From Parasphingorhabdus sp. (GTDB taxonomy: Bacteria > Pseudomonadota > Alphaproteobacteria > Sphingomonadales > Sphingomonadaceae), in the NCBI GenBank assembly GCA_030373505.1, contig JAUCYS010000009.1:62001-126000 (forward strand): a DNA stretch of 64,000 nt, in the 5' to 3' direction. Numbering within the stretch: the first letter of the stretch is position 1; each line of letters starts with the position of its first letter. A program made the translations under genes and the position numbers. This document shows, piece after piece, positions 1-8,774 of the stretch. The notes below the pieces were generated by a model. It worked only from the letters and a program-made list of their open reading frames with translations. It searched no databases and had not been told where the DNA came from.

Positions 1-646
1 GCGCATCCGGCTCACGGTTGAGAAGCTGCTCGCTATTGGCTTCGCACCATTCAAAGAAACGGGCGTCGTTGATCAGGCCGTATTTGACGACTTCGGCATA
101 GCCAGCCCGCAGTTCCCTGTCGGGGAGGCTGTTGAGCACGAGAGGGTCGATCAGCACGAAGCGGGGCTGGTTGAAACTGCCGATCAGATTCTTGCCCACC
201 GAACTGTTGATCGCCGTCTTGCCGCCGACGCTGCTGTCCACCTGGGCAAGCAGGCTGGTCGGAATCTGCACGAAGTTGCAGCCGCGCTTGACGATGGCTG
301 CGGCAAATCCGGTGAGATCACCGATCACGCCGCCGCCCAGCGCCACCAGCGTATCCGATCGCTCGGCACCTTCCGCGAGCAGCCAGTCAGTCACTCTTTC
401 CAGCTGGCGCCAGCTCTTGCTGGCTTCGCCCGCAGGCAGGCTTTTGACGACAAGGTCGATCGCGCTTCCGGCAAAGGCGTGCTGCAATCGCGGCAGCAGA
501 TGCGCTCCGACATGGTCATCGGTCAGCACGAAAAGCCGCTTGTTGGCCGCAAATCCCTGTAAATGCTGGGCCGCCATCTCAAGCGCGCCCGGTTCAACCA
601 ATATGGGATAGCTCTGTTCGCCTAATTCTACTCTAATCTGGGTCAC
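1..646 (-). CDS. aroB: 3-dehydroquinate synthase, C-terminus outside window
   Basis: Second enzyme of the shikimate pathway, converting DAHP to 3-dehydroquinate in the cytoplasm (NAD and divalent metal dependent). Translating the minus strand from a GTG at 646 gives VTQIRVELGEQSYPILVEPG, then the nucleotide-binding stretch ALGGGVIGDLTGFAA and the family signature QIPTSLLAQVDSSVGGKTAIN. About 215 residues are present; the C-terminal part lies beyond position 1. The GTG start overlaps the 3' end of aroK by 14 bases, so the two are probably translationally coupled. An overlapping plus-strand reading frame across 132-611 is only its shadow. The identification is secure from the motifs. Confidence 0.95.
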   Translation of the reverse strand, partial: MTQIRVELGEQSYPILVEPGALEMAAQHLQGFAANKRLFVLTDDHVGAHLLPRLQHAFAGSAIDLVVKSLPAGEASKSWRQLERVTDWLLAEGAERSDTLVALGGGVIGDLTGFAAAIVKRGCNFVQIPTSLLAQVDSSVGGKTAINSSVGKNLIGSFNQPRFVLIDPLVLNSLPDRELRAGYAEVVKYGLINDARFFEWCEANSEQLLNREPDA

Positions 647-1217
647 GCTGCAATGCCTCGATAATATGTTCAACGGTCGTTTCATGCGGCGAATCATTGC
701 CCATCACATGAATATGTGCGGTGGCGTATACGGGATTCCTGACGACCGCCAATTCGGCCAGAATCTTGGCCGGATCGCCGGATTTCAGCAAGGGTCTTGT
801 GTCTCTCCTGGCAACCCGTTTCACCAGCGTGGGCAAATCCGCGTCCAGCCAGATGGCGACGGCCTTTTCAAGAATGAGCGCGCGGGTTTCGTCGTTCATG
901 AACGCGCCACCGCCCGTCGCGATGATCTGGCGTTTGCCATCCAAAAGCCGCGTAATCACTCGCCGTTCGCCATCCCGGAAATAGGCTTCGCCGAACCGGT
1001 CAAAAATTTCTTCAACCGTCAGGCCGGCCGCTCGCTCGATTTCTTCGTCGGCATCGACAAAATCCAGGTTCAAGCGTTTCGCCAGCCGTCGACCAACCGT
1101 CGTTTTCCCGACGCCCATCAACCCGACCAGCACGATGGACTGGTTCGGCACGAAATCTGGCGTTTCACCGGAATTTCCGCTTGAATTGTCGAAAGAGGCT
1201 TTAATGTTTTTGTCCAT
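633..1217 (-). CDS. aroK: Shikimate kinase
   Basis: Phosphorylates shikimate at the 3-hydroxyl with ATP. The 194-residue product has the P-loop GLMGVGKTTVG, the shikimate-binding DADEEIE segment, RDGE and the glycine-rich ATGGGAF motif, followed by the lid region RRDTRPLL. I chose the ATG at 1217 (MDKNIKASF); an in-frame ATG at 1262 would add 15 residues not typical of the family. The roughly 30 residues before the P-loop are a longer N-terminal extension than in E. coli AroK and look disordered. It forms an operon with aroB downstream (overlapping ends), the usual aroKB arrangement. Confidence 0.95.
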   Translation of the reverse strand: MDKNIKASFDNSSGNSGETPDFVPNQSIVLVGLMGVGKTTVGRRLAKRLNLDFVDADEEIERAAGLTVEEIFDRFGEAYFRDGERRVITRLLDGKRQIIATGGGAFMNDETRALILEKAVAIWLDADLPTLVKRVARRDTRPLLKSGDPAKILAELAVVRNPVYATAHIHVMGNDSPHETTVEHIIEALQRDPD

Positions 1218-1310
1218 TGGGGCAAAGGCTATACATCGGTTGGCCAAGGGTGCAAATTCCAATGCTGACTATGCTGTTTTTTTAACCGTTCACAAAGATT
1301 GAGTATATTG

Positions 1311-1445
1311 ATGCCGCGCCAATTGGTTTTTCTGATTTTGTTTGTCGCCATTCTGATCGGCGGAGCTCTGTTTCTGGCTTCGATGGATGTCGAACAGCCT
1401 CTGCAGCCGGTTGAAAAGCCCGTTATTGGTGACGACCTGCAATAA
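1311..1445 (+). CDS. 44-residue single-span membrane protein
   Basis: Small gene with ATG at 1311 and TAA at 1443-1445. The product begins MPRQLVFLILFVAILIGG and has one strongly hydrophobic segment (about residues 5-24) followed by an acidic, proline-containing tail ending VIGDDLQ. It is divergent from aroK and its stop is separated by a single base from the ATG of the next gene (TAA-A-ATG), which suggests coupled translation. No family is recognised. The coding call rests on the clean hydrophobic/hydrophilic layout and on the coupling; expression is unproven. Confidence 0.6.
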   Translation: MPRQLVFLILFVAILIGGALFLASMDVEQPLQPVEKPVIGDDLQ

Positions 1446-1446
1446 A

Positions 1447-3303
1447 ATGCATGTGCGGATAAAGCATATATCTTTGGCTGCCATAAGCCTTGGGGCGCTG
1501 GTGGCGGCAATACCGGTCTTGGGGCAGGATTCTCCCGAATCTCTCTTGCCGCCGGGCTTTGGTGAACCGGCACCGGCTCCAGCGCCAAGGCCTGCTCCTG
1601 CAGTCACTCCAACCCCTGCTCCCGGCCCCGTTCCCTCCCGTCCCGTCGCACCGCAGGCGAGTGATCCATCAAGCGTGGCTGATACGGAGCAGGACATCGC
1701 GGAGACCAAGCGCGATTTGCCGGCATTGTCACTGGACGACAATGGAGACGTCGATCTCGAAACGCTGGATGACGTGTTCCAGGCTGAATATACGCTGACA
1801 GAAGGAGAACGGCGGTCCACCGATGAAATCGGTGTCTTGACGCCGCAATATAAGGGCCTTCCGAATGATGCATTTGGCGAGGAAGGCGGGCTCTATCTCA
1901 CCAGTCTGATAAAAAATTTGAACGGGCCGATTCTCTCTCGTTGGGGATCGATATTGCTCCGACGTACTTTGCTCAGCAAAGTTACCAGCCCCGAAAATGT
2001 GAATCCGGCGGATTGGACTGCTGAGCGCGCCTGGCGCTTGCTGCGCATGGGAGAGGCTGATGCTGCCCGCGCTCTGGTTTTAAAGGTCGATGGCGGAAAT
2101 TACACGCCGCGCCTCTATGAAGTGGCGATGCAGGCCCATCTGGCAACAGCCGATCCGGCGGGTATATGTCCTCTCGTCGACGCTGGCGCACGGGTCAGTG
2201 ATGCACCCACCTGGGTGATGTTTCGGCCCATTTGCGCCTCTTTTACCGGCGAGCAGAGCAGGGCAACCCGACTGCTTCAGCAAGCAAGGCGCAACAGGGC
2301 AGCCACCGGTATCGACTATTTGCTCGCGGAAAAAACCATTGGGGCCGGGTTCGAAGGACGCAGGGCTGTGTCTATCCTTTGGGATGACGTTGAGTTTTTC
2401 AATAACTGGCGCTTTGGTCTGGGTCTGGCGACCGGCGTCGAACCGCCCGACCGTCTCTATGAACAGGCCGGACGTCATGTGCAGGGCTGGCGCGCCCGGG
2501 CACCCATGTTACCCATCGCCTCGCGCATGAAAGCGGCGGATACCGCCGCAGCAATCGGGGTGTTTTCAAGCCAGGCAATGGTTGATCTATATTCGACCGC
2601 CTATGACGATCCCGACACCAGCGATGATCAGAAGGCCCGGGCTTCGGTTTTGCGGCAGGCCTATACCAATGATACGGCTGAGAGGCGGATTTCCGCCATG
2701 CGCGATTTATGGACTCGATCTGACGCGGACCTGACCCGATATTCTTCCCGGATATTGACAGCCCGTGCCGCTGCCAAGATTCCTCCTGCCGCAGCGCTTC
2801 GCGATCAGAGCTATGATCTCATTGCGTCAATGCTGACGGCTGGTCTTGATCGCAGCGCCATTCGCTGGACCAATATCGTCGAAGAAGGCAGCGATGGCTG
2901 GGCCTTGCTGTCGGTGGCTTCTCCAACCAGAAAAAGCCCCGTTTCCTATGGTGCGCTCGACGATTTCGGTGATGCTGATACCAGCGAGGATAAATTGCGC
3001 AGCAAATTTCTTCTGGCGGCCATTGCCGGCCTCGGACGAGCGGACCAAAAGGCGGTCGCCGATTTTGCGGATGATTTGAGCGTGGACCTGAGCCGGACCA
3101 CCAGATGGTCGAAGGCGATCGAGGCTGCTTCTAGACGCGGTGAGAAGGGAACGGTTGCTGTGCTTGCCGCTGTTGGCATGCAGGGGCGCAGCTGGAAATC
3201 GATGTCGCCTCTGCATCTTTATCATATCACGCAAAGTTTGAAACGCGTCGGTCTGGAGCCGGAAGCCCGGATGATCGCAGCGGAAGCGCTGACAAGAGCA
3301 TAG
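1447..3303 (+). CDS. Large secreted protein, proline-rich N-terminus, unknown function
   Basis: A 618-residue protein. The start at 1447 (MHVRIKHISL) is chosen because it immediately follows the stop of the 44-residue gene and gives a clean signal peptide (hydrophobic AAISLGALVAAIPVLGQ, cleavage likely near residue 26). After the signal come a low-complexity Pro/Ala linker (about residues 40-75) and a long alpha-helical-looking region without recognised motifs, with scattered TPR-like helical pairs (for example AWRLLRMGEADAARALVLK). It is probably periplasmic or envelope-associated. I cannot name a family. Its conserved-looking position between aroK and xerD suggests a vertically inherited gene rather than an acquired one. 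Confidence 0.8.
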   Translation: MHVRIKHISLAAISLGALVAAIPVLGQDSPESLLPPGFGEPAPAPAPRPAPAVTPTPAPGPVPSRPVAPQASDPSSVADTEQDIAETKRDLPALSLDDNGDVDLETLDDVFQAEYTLTEGERRSTDEIGVLTPQYKGLPNDAFGEEGGLYLTSLIKNLNGPILSRWGSILLRRTLLSKVTSPENVNPADWTAERAWRLLRMGEADAARALVLKVDGGNYTPRLYEVAMQAHLATADPAGICPLVDAGARVSDAPTWVMFRPICASFTGEQSRATRLLQQARRNRAATGIDYLLAEKTIGAGFEGRRAVSILWDDVEFFNNWRFGLGLATGVEPPDRLYEQAGRHVQGWRARAPMLPIASRMKAADTAAAIGVFSSQAMVDLYSTAYDDPDTSDDQKARASVLRQAYTNDTAERRISAMRDLWTRSDADLTRYSSRILTARAAAKIPPAAALRDQSYDLIASMLTAGLDRSAIRWTNIVEEGSDGWALLSVASPTRKSPVSYGALDDFGDADTSEDKLRSKFLLAAIAGLGRADQKAVADFADDLSVDLSRTTRWSKAIEAASRRGEKGTVAVLAAVGMQGRSWKSMSPLHLYHITQSLKRVGLEPEARMIAAEALTRA

Positions 3304-3342
3304 CCTTTGCATTGCTGACTTCGGCGTCTATTCGTCTACCAT

Positions 3343-4239
3343 ATGAACGATGATGCCAATCTGATTGAACGCTTTCTGGAAATGCTCGCGGCGGAAGCAG
3401 GGGCTTCCCGGCATACTTTGGCAGCTTATCGAACGGATTTGGAGCAGGCTTCGGCAATCGCCCGCGGACGCCTGGCGCAAGCGGATCGCGAGATGATCGG
3501 AACCTTGCCTTCCCATTGGCGAAGTCTGCAGAACAGCACTGTCGCCCGCAAGTCTTCCAGCTTGAGGCGCTTCTTCGGCTTCCTGGTAGAAGAAGGTTTT
3601 AGAGAGAATGATCCATCCGATGCTCTGCCAAGACCCGGTTTGGTGCGGTCTTTGCCCAAGACCCTGTCTCATGCAGAAATCACTCGTTTGTTCGAGCTGA
3701 TCGCCGAAGGACTGCGTGTGGATCCTGTAAAGCCTTCGGTAGTGAGGCTTTCTGCCATTCTGGAACTGCTTTACGGATCCGGGCTCAGGGCCAGCGAACT
3801 GGTCGGCTTGCTCCGATCATCCATCATGGGCGAGGAGTCTTATCTGATCATAAAGGGAAAGGGCGGAAAGGAACGCTTGGTCCCTATTTCGCAACAGGCC
3901 CGAATTGCAGTGCGCCGGTGGGCAGAATTTGTTGAACCTAAGGAAAAGTGGCTCTTTCCTTCGAGAACGGGCCATATCAGCAGGATAAGGCTCTTTCAGA
4001 TCATCCGGGAACATGCCGCCCGGGCAGGGATTAATCCGGCAAAAATCAGTCCCCATGTGTTGCGGCACGCCTTTGCCACTCACCTGCTGGAGGGTGGCGC
4101 CGATTTACGCGCCCTGCAAACATTGCTCGGGCATAGCGATATCAGCACCACTCAAATCTATACGCATATCGACAGCGCCCGCTTGGTAGAACTCGTCAAT
4201 AATCGTCATCCGTTAAGCCAACGAAATCTCGCGCGTTGA
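3343..4239 (+). CDS. xerD: Tyrosine recombinase XerD
   Basis: Site-specific recombinase that acts with XerC at dif to resolve chromosome dimers at division. The 298-residue length is typical. The N-terminal SAM-like DNA-binding domain (ERFLEMLAAEAGASRHTLAAY) is followed by the catalytic domain with the first Arg in GSGLRASELVGLL, the Lys hairpin KGKGGKERLVP, HVLRHAFATHLL (HxxR) and LLGHSDISTTQIYTH containing the His and the nucleophilic Tyr. All catalytic residues are present. XerC and XerD are hard to separate by eye. The location outside any mobile element, directly upstream of accA, supports a housekeeping Xer protein and I favour XerD. Confidence 0.9.
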   Translation: MNDDANLIERFLEMLAAEAGASRHTLAAYRTDLEQASAIARGRLAQADREMIGTLPSHWRSLQNSTVARKSSSLRRFFGFLVEEGFRENDPSDALPRPGLVRSLPKTLSHAEITRLFELIAEGLRVDPVKPSVVRLSAILELLYGSGLRASELVGLLRSSIMGEESYLIIKGKGGKERLVPISQQARIAVRRWAEFVEPKEKWLFPSRTGHISRIRLFQIIREHAARAGINPAKISPHVLRHAFATHLLEGGADLRALQTLLGHSDISTTQIYTHIDSARLVELVNNRHPLSQRNLAR

Positions 4240-4270
4240 CGTTTCGCCTGTCCGGTTCTAACTCTTTTTC

Positions 4271-5218
4271 ATGACATCCTATCTTGATTTTGAAAAACCG
4301 ATCGCGGCTCTCGAATCCCGTATTCTGGAGCTGCAAAACACGGCCAATGAAGGTTCGCTCGATATCGAAGCTGAAATCGAGAAGTTGCAAGCCAAATCGG
4401 CCAAAATGCTGGCTGATACTTACGCTAAATTGACGCCGTGGCAAAAGACCCAAGTCGCTCGCCATCCGGAACGACCGCACTTCAAGGATTTTATAGCAGG
4501 CCTGTTTGACGAGTTCATACCATTGGGCGGCGATCGGAACTTTGGAGACGATCAGGCCATTCTGGGCGGGTTCGCCAGACTCGGCGAACGTCGTTTACTC
4601 GTAATTGGCCATGAAAAAGGTGATGATACCGAAAGTCGCTTGCGGCATAATTTCGGGATGGGAAAACCGGAAGGATATCGTAAGGCCATTCGCCTTATGG
4701 ATATGGCCGACCGCTTTTCGCTTCCGGTATTGACCTTGGTGGATACATCGGGAGCTTTTCCCGGTGTGTCGGCAGAAGAGCGAGGGCAGGCCGAGGCAAT
4801 CGCCCGCTCGACCGAAAAATGTCTGTCGCTCGGTGTCCCGATGGTGGCGATCATTGTCGGGGAAGGCGGCTCGGGTGGTGCCGTGGCGCTAGCCGCTGCG
4901 GAACGGGTGTTGATGTTCGAACATGCTGTCTATTCGGTGATTTCTCCCGAGGGCTGTGCGTCCATCTTGTGGCGCACGGGTGACAAGGCCGACGTTGCTG
5001 CGGACGCAATGCAGATCACTGCTCAGAATCTGAAAAACCTCGGCGTCATCGACCGGATTATCGAGGAACCCGTGGGCGGTGCTCATCGCGACCAGGCCTT
5101 GGCGATCGCATCGCTGAGTAAGGTTATTGAGGAAGAATTTTCCCAGCTCGAAAATTATGATCGGGAAGCGCTGAGACGAATGCGCCGCGAAAAATTCCTT
5201 CAGATGGGTGCGCTTTGA
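4271..5218 (+). CDS. accA: Acetyl-CoA carboxylase carboxyltransferase subunit alpha
   Basis: Alpha subunit of the carboxyltransferase that forms malonyl-CoA from carboxybiotin and acetyl-CoA, the first committed step of fatty acid synthesis. The 315-residue product starts [11 protein letters not shown], has the expected coiled N-terminal helix ([14 protein letters not shown]), then [21 protein letters not shown], the oxyanion-hole region [14 protein letters not shown] and [11 protein letters not shown]. Length and motif order match the family throughout. It lies 31 bases after xerD and may be co-transcribed with it. Confidence 0.97.
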   Translation: MTSYLDFEKPIAALESRILELQNTANEGSLDIEAEIEKLQAKSAKMLADTYAKLTPWQKTQVARHPERPHFKDFIAGLFDEFIPLGGDRNFGDDQAILGGFARLGERRLLVIGHEKGDDTESRLRHNFGMGKPEGYRKAIRLMDMADRFSLPVLTLVDTSGAFPGVSAEERGQAEAIARSTEKCLSLGVPMVAIIVGEGGSGGAVALAAAERVLMFEHAVYSVISPEGCASILWRTGDKADVAADAMQITAQNLKNLGVIDRIIEEPVGGAHRDQALAIASLSKVIEEEFSQLENYDREALRRMRREKFLQMGAL

Positions 5219-5327
5219 TCCCAGGATTGACCTATTGCGTTACGGAACCTTTTGAAAATGCGGCCTGTGTTTGCAACCATTTGTGAAATGGGCGGTTCTT
5301 TTAGTCTCCGACAACAGGGAACTTGAT

Positions 5328-6827
5328 ATGAAATATTTTCCAAAAAAGCTGACGAGTGTCGCGAGCGTAATCGCTTTGGTAGCGTGCACTGGCAGCGGGG
5401 CCGACGCTGGGGCCGTGGATTCAGCTGGAAGCAGGGCTGGCGAGGCTCGGTCGATATCCGCAGCGGAAAAACGGCAGGGCTCGGAAGCCCACCCTCAGTT
5501 GCTGGAAGAATTTGGCGGGGCCTACACCGGTCCCCAAGTTCCCTATGTCGTGGGTGTCGGGCAAAATATTGCCGTGCAATCCGGTCTCGGCAACGCAAGA
5601 AGTGATTTTACCGTAACGCTGCTGAACAGCCCTGTGAACAATGCTTTCGCGATTCCGGGTGGATATGTCTATCTCACCCGGCAGTTGATGGCGCTGATGA
5701 ACGATGAAGCCGAAATGGCCGGAGTTTTGGGCCATGAAGTCGGCCATGTTGCTGCCCGGCATAGTGAGAAACGGCAAAAGGCAGCGACGCGCAACAGTAT
5801 TTTGGGCATTCTCGGACAGATCGGATCTCAGGTGCTGCTGGGCGATTCCGCGATTGGACGGATCGGGCAGGAAATTTTCGGTACCGGCAGCCAGTTGCTG
5901 ACCCTGAAATATTCGCGCAAACAGGAATATGAAGCGGATGATCTCGGAATCCGCTATCTTGCTTCCGCCGGATACGATCCCCAGGCGCTTTCCACAATGC
6001 TATATTCGCTGGCTGCGCAATCCGCAATCGATGCGCGCGTCGCAGGGCGTGACGCCCGTAGCGCGCCCGAATGGTCAAGCACCCATCCGGATCCTGCTCG
6101 CAGAGTGTCGCGCGCCGCGACAATCGCGAGTAAATTGACCAATTCTGGCGGTATTCGCAATCGTGATCAGTTTCTGCAAAATCTGGATGGAATCCTGTAT
6201 GGCGATGATCCCAAGCAAGGGGTGATAGAAGGGAATAGCTTCTTGCATCCGGATTTGAGGCTGAAGTTCAGTGTTCCCAACGGTTTTTCGATGCAAAATA
6301 GTGCACGCGCCGTGACGATCACCGGTTCCGGTGGGCAGGGGCAATTTACCACCGGCGCCTATAACGGCAATATGGCAACCTATATTGATGCGGCCTTCAG
6401 TCGCTTGGCCGGCGAAGGCAAGACTATTCCTCGTGGGACGATAGAAAGAACAACGGTCAATGGTCTGCCGGCATCTTATGCAATGGCGAGGGTCGAGAGC
6501 AATAATGGTCCGGTGGATGTGACCGTTTTTGCCTATGAAGTTTCCAAGAGCAGCGCCTATCATTTCGCCACAATAGCACCTGCCGGACGGGCGGGCGTAT
6601 TCACGCCCATGTATCAGAGCTTGGTCAGGCTTTCATCGAATGAAGCGGCTGCGATCAAACCCCGCAAGGTGGATGTGGTGACGGTGAAGAGAGGCGATAC
6701 CATTGCAAGTCTCTCTTCGCGAATGGCTTACAGGGATTATCAGCAGGACCGGTTTCTGGTTCTGAACCGTTTAAGAGCGACCGACGACCTGCAGGTGGGC
6801 CAGAAAGTTAAGATCATTACTTATTGA
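5328..6827 (+). CDS. M48-family metalloprotease lipoprotein with LysM-like C-terminus
   Basis: Membrane-anchored zinc protease of the BepA/LoiP-like periplasmic group, probably involved in outer-membrane protein quality control. The start at 5328 (MKYFPKKLTS) gives a lipoprotein signal with lipobox VAC at about residue 20; the ORF can be extended 19 residues upstream but that breaks the signal. The zinc motif HEVGH sits in GVLGHEVGHVAARH, with the third ligand region in EYEADDLG and the typical HPDPARR loop. The last 50 residues (VKRGDTIASLSSRM to VGQKVKIITY) resemble a LysM peptidoglycan-binding motif. The 499-residue length fits M48 proteins carrying this tail. Confidence 0.9.
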   Translation: MKYFPKKLTSVASVIALVACTGSGADAGAVDSAGSRAGEARSISAAEKRQGSEAHPQLLEEFGGAYTGPQVPYVVGVGQNIAVQSGLGNARSDFTVTLLNSPVNNAFAIPGGYVYLTRQLMALMNDEAEMAGVLGHEVGHVAARHSEKRQKAATRNSILGILGQIGSQVLLGDSAIGRIGQEIFGTGSQLLTLKYSRKQEYEADDLGIRYLASAGYDPQALSTMLYSLAAQSAIDARVAGRDARSAPEWSSTHPDPARRVSRAATIASKLTNSGGIRNRDQFLQNLDGILYGDDPKQGVIEGNSFLHPDLRLKFSVPNGFSMQNSARAVTITGSGGQGQFTTGAYNGNMATYIDAAFSRLAGEGKTIPRGTIERTTVNGLPASYAMARVESNNGPVDVTVFAYEVSKSSAYHFATIAPAGRAGVFTPMYQSLVRLSSNEAAAIKPRKVDVVTVKRGDTIASLSSRMAYRDYQQDRFLVLNRLRATDDLQVGQKVKIITY

Positions 6828-6844
6828 TTGTTTTAGATAAAAAA

Positions 6845-6872
6845 AGGACGGCAGCCGGAGGGCTGCCGTCCT
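6845..6872. terminator. Rho-independent terminator between convergent genes
   Basis: A perfect 12-base stem (AGGACGGCAGCC with GGCTGCCGTCCT) and loop GGAG lie between the M48 protease gene (plus) and the first flp pilin gene (minus). An A-run directly left of the stem reads as a U-run on the minus strand, so it is a canonical terminator for the pilin. For the plus strand the tail is only weakly T-rich. Confidence 0.85.
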
Positions 6873-6895
6873 GAAAAATGTGTCTTGATCCGACG

Positions 6896-7060
6896 TTATT
6901 TTTCCATCGAATTGTTGACTTCGTTGAAGGTGTTGCCGAGGGTGTTGCCCAGCTGACCCATTGCAACGATTGCTGCAACAGCGATCAGAGCGGCAATCAG
7001 GCCATATTCGATAGCCGTTGCGCCTTCTTCATTCTTGAACATTTTACGTACGAATTTCAT
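6896..7060 (-). CDS. Flp-family type IVb pilin
   Basis: Small pilin of the Flp/Fap family (Tad adhesion pili). The 54-residue product from ATG 7060 (MKFVRKMFKN) has the prepilin peptidase site and Flp motif EEGATAIEYGLIAALIAVAA, with the conserved Glu and Tyr after the cleavage Gly, then a short hydrophilic tail. GGAG lies 7 bases before this ATG, so I prefer it to the ATG 30 bases upstream. It is immediately followed by a strong terminator. No tad assembly genes are in this window. Confidence 0.92.
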   Translation of the reverse strand: MKFVRKMFKNEEGATAIEYGLIAALIAVAAIVAMGQLGNTLGNTFNEVNNSMEK

Positions 7061-7173
7061 GTCTGGTCTCCTAGATTTGACAAACTTCACTTACCCAATT
7101 GGACCTAAAATACGTCCAACGCTCAACAGCCTAGAGTAGAAACCTTACCAAAAATTAAATGCGAAAGCGGTAT

Positions 7174-7347
7174 TCATGAGACCTCTGTTACCTGATTGGC
7201 AACATCATCCCACATGTTGACGGTTCCATCGGCCACGCCGCTAATCGCAACAATTGCTGCGAGCGCGACCAGAGCCAGGATCAAACCATATTCAACAGCC
7301 GTCGCACCGTTGTTGGAAAGATATAATTTTTTCAAAAGATCAACCAT
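7174..7347 (-). CDS. Second Flp-family pilin (57 residues)
   Basis: Translating the minus strand from ATG 7347 gives MVDLLKKLYLSNNGATAVEY followed by a hydrophobic stretch (ILALVALAAIVAI) and a TGA at 7174-7176. The Flp signature is present: NNGATAVEYGLI with Gly-Ala-Thr before the mature segment and the Glu-Tyr pair. The tail (VADGTVNMWDDVANQVTEVS) differs from its neighbour, so this is a diverged paralog rather than a recent copy. A purine-rich GTTGAGAGAGAC precedes the start. It lies about 110 bases upstream of the first pilin gene on the same strand, and each gene may have its own promoter. At under 60 residues it is easily missed by automated calling. Confidence 0.88.
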   Translation of the reverse strand: MVDLLKKLYLSNNGATAVEYGLILALVALAAIVAISGVADGTVNMWDDVANQVTEVS

Positions 7348-7439
7348 GTCTCTCTCAACGCGGATAAAGTTCTGCTAAGTCGTGAACAACATCCGTTTCA
7401 CAGAAAGTGATTAAAAAAATCCTTATATCGAACAAAATT

Positions 7440-7862
7440 ATGGAAAAAAATCCGACATATCTGTTTGTCGCTGCCGCTGCACTGGTGGATGGAAATGGCA
7501 GAATTCTGGTGCAAAAGCGACCGGAGGGCAAGCCGATGGCAGGCCTGTGGGAGTTCCCAGGGGGCAAGGTAGAAACCGGCGAGACTCCGGAAGCGGCGCT
7601 GGTCCGAGAGTTAAACGAAGAATTGAGGATAGATGTTGCAGAGTCGAGCTTGGAGCCCGTCACTTTTGCCAGTGAGGCGGTGGAAGACCAGCATTTGATT
7701 CTCCTCCTATATATATGCCGTCAATGGTGCGGCCGGCTCGAGAGCGCTGATTTGCTGGATTTACAGTGGTTGCCCGTGGATGCGCTTCACGCCATTCCCA
7801 TGCCGCCGGCAGATGGCCCCTTGGTTCATGCGCTTTCTATCCGGCTCGCCAATCCTTTCTAA
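7440..7862 (+). CDS. NUDIX hydrolase, MutT-like (8-oxo-dGTP pyrophosphohydrolase)
   Basis: Sanitises the nucleotide pool by hydrolysing 8-oxo-dGTP, in the classic MutT role. The 140-residue protein from ATG 7440 (MEKNPTYLFVAAAAL) has AGLWEFPGGKVE followed by the NUDIX helix TGETPEAALVRELNEELRI. The box matches Gx5Ex7REUxEExGU except that the last Gly is Arg (EELRI). WEFPGG is typical of true MutT proteins. An in-frame upstream ATG (7407) lacks a good ribosome site. The 3' end overlaps the convergent methyltransferase gene by 4 bases. Confidence 0.88.
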   Translation: MEKNPTYLFVAAAALVDGNGRILVQKRPEGKPMAGLWEFPGGKVETGETPEAALVRELNEELRIDVAESSLEPVTFASEAVEDQHLILLLYICRQWCGRLESADLLDLQWLPVDALHAIPMPPADGPLVHALSIRLANPF

Positions 7863-8734
7863 TTATCGGATCGGCGGCTATCTCCCGAAAGTGTAGTGCT
7901 AAGCGAAACTTGACCGCTTCCCCGGCGTGCGGGTTTGGGTTGATCCGGATGCGGGGCCCAGGCGCAAAGATATAAAAGCGTGACGCTTTCTGCGAATTTC
8001 GCGTCGGGACCGGAATGATCGCGAAATAACGAATGGATGTCGTTATACACTTCTCTCCGAAGGGAAGTGAGTTTTCCGGACATGATATTGCTTCCCCCCA
8101 AATCCCTGATGTCGGCGATCAAACGCTCGAGACTGGAATAGTTCAGTCGCAACAGATCGCTGTCGGCAACCGGTAAGGTGAGTCCCGCTCTTGCCATCAG
8201 ATCGCCGGCTGTGCGGACATCGATCTGGGGATGAATATGAGCCGAAACGCGGTCGTCTTCCGCCTTCATGATGACCGATTTCAGCGACGAAAAGCTCTCT
8301 GCACCGACAAGCGCGGCGAGCATCAATCCGTCCGGGATCAACAGCCGCCGGATAAGGACAAGGGCCCCTGGCAAATCGTTGATCGTGTCGAGAGATCCGA
8401 CATTTATGATCAGATCAAAGCTGTGGTCGACAAAGGGCAATCGGTCATCATCGCAAATCACCCCGCCGAGCGTCTGCGCCAGGCGAGCGCTGGAATCAGC
8501 GAATATGACTTTCATGCCGCGCGCCTGAAGCTCGGTTCCAATATGGGCTGCAGGCAGACCAATAACCAGGGCCCTCTGGAATGTGCGCTTGACGACGTCC
8601 AGGCGTTCCAGAATTTCCTCAACCATGAGCTGTGAGAAAAAATCCGCACCTTTACAACGCCCATAGGCGCGATCGCGGACTATGCGTCTTCGTCGACGAT
8701 CAAAAACTTCAGGAACATTGACTGTATCGGTCAT
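7859..8734 (-). CDS. SAM-dependent methyltransferase (NDUFAF5/BioC-like fold)
   Basis: The 291-residue product has a class I methyltransferase core: VIGLPAAHIGTELQARG (motif I region), VIFADSS, then LPFVDHSFDLIINVGSLDTINDLP, which is the DLI motif IV arrangement of the BioC/NDUFAF5 group. The first 30 residues are very Arg-rich (VFDRRRRRIVRDRAYGR), as in the alphaproteobacterial and mitochondrial NDUFAF5 relatives that modify a complex I arginine. The substrate is inferred from family only. It is divergent from comF with about 40 bases between the starts, so their promoters overlap. Confidence 0.8.
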   Translation of the reverse strand: MTDTVNVPEVFDRRRRRIVRDRAYGRCKGADFFSQLMVEEILERLDVVKRTFQRALVIGLPAAHIGTELQARGMKVIFADSSARLAQTLGGVICDDDRLPFVDHSFDLIINVGSLDTINDLPGALVLIRRLLIPDGLMLAALVGAESFSSLKSVIMKAEDDRVSAHIHPQIDVRTAGDLMARAGLTLPVADSDLLRLNYSSLERLIADIRDLGGSNIMSGKLTSLRREVYNDIHSLFRDHSGPDAKFAESVTLLYLCAWAPHPDQPKPARRGSGQVSLSTTLSGDSRRSDN

Positions 8735-8774
8735 AGGGCCTTGCGGCTTTAGGAGCGCTGGACAAAAAGATCAA

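Noticed and set aside
3343-4239. Tyrosine recombinase as a mobile-element integrase
   Set aside because: Length, motifs and the accA neighbour indicate a housekeeping Xer recombinase; there are no attachment repeats or element genes nearby.
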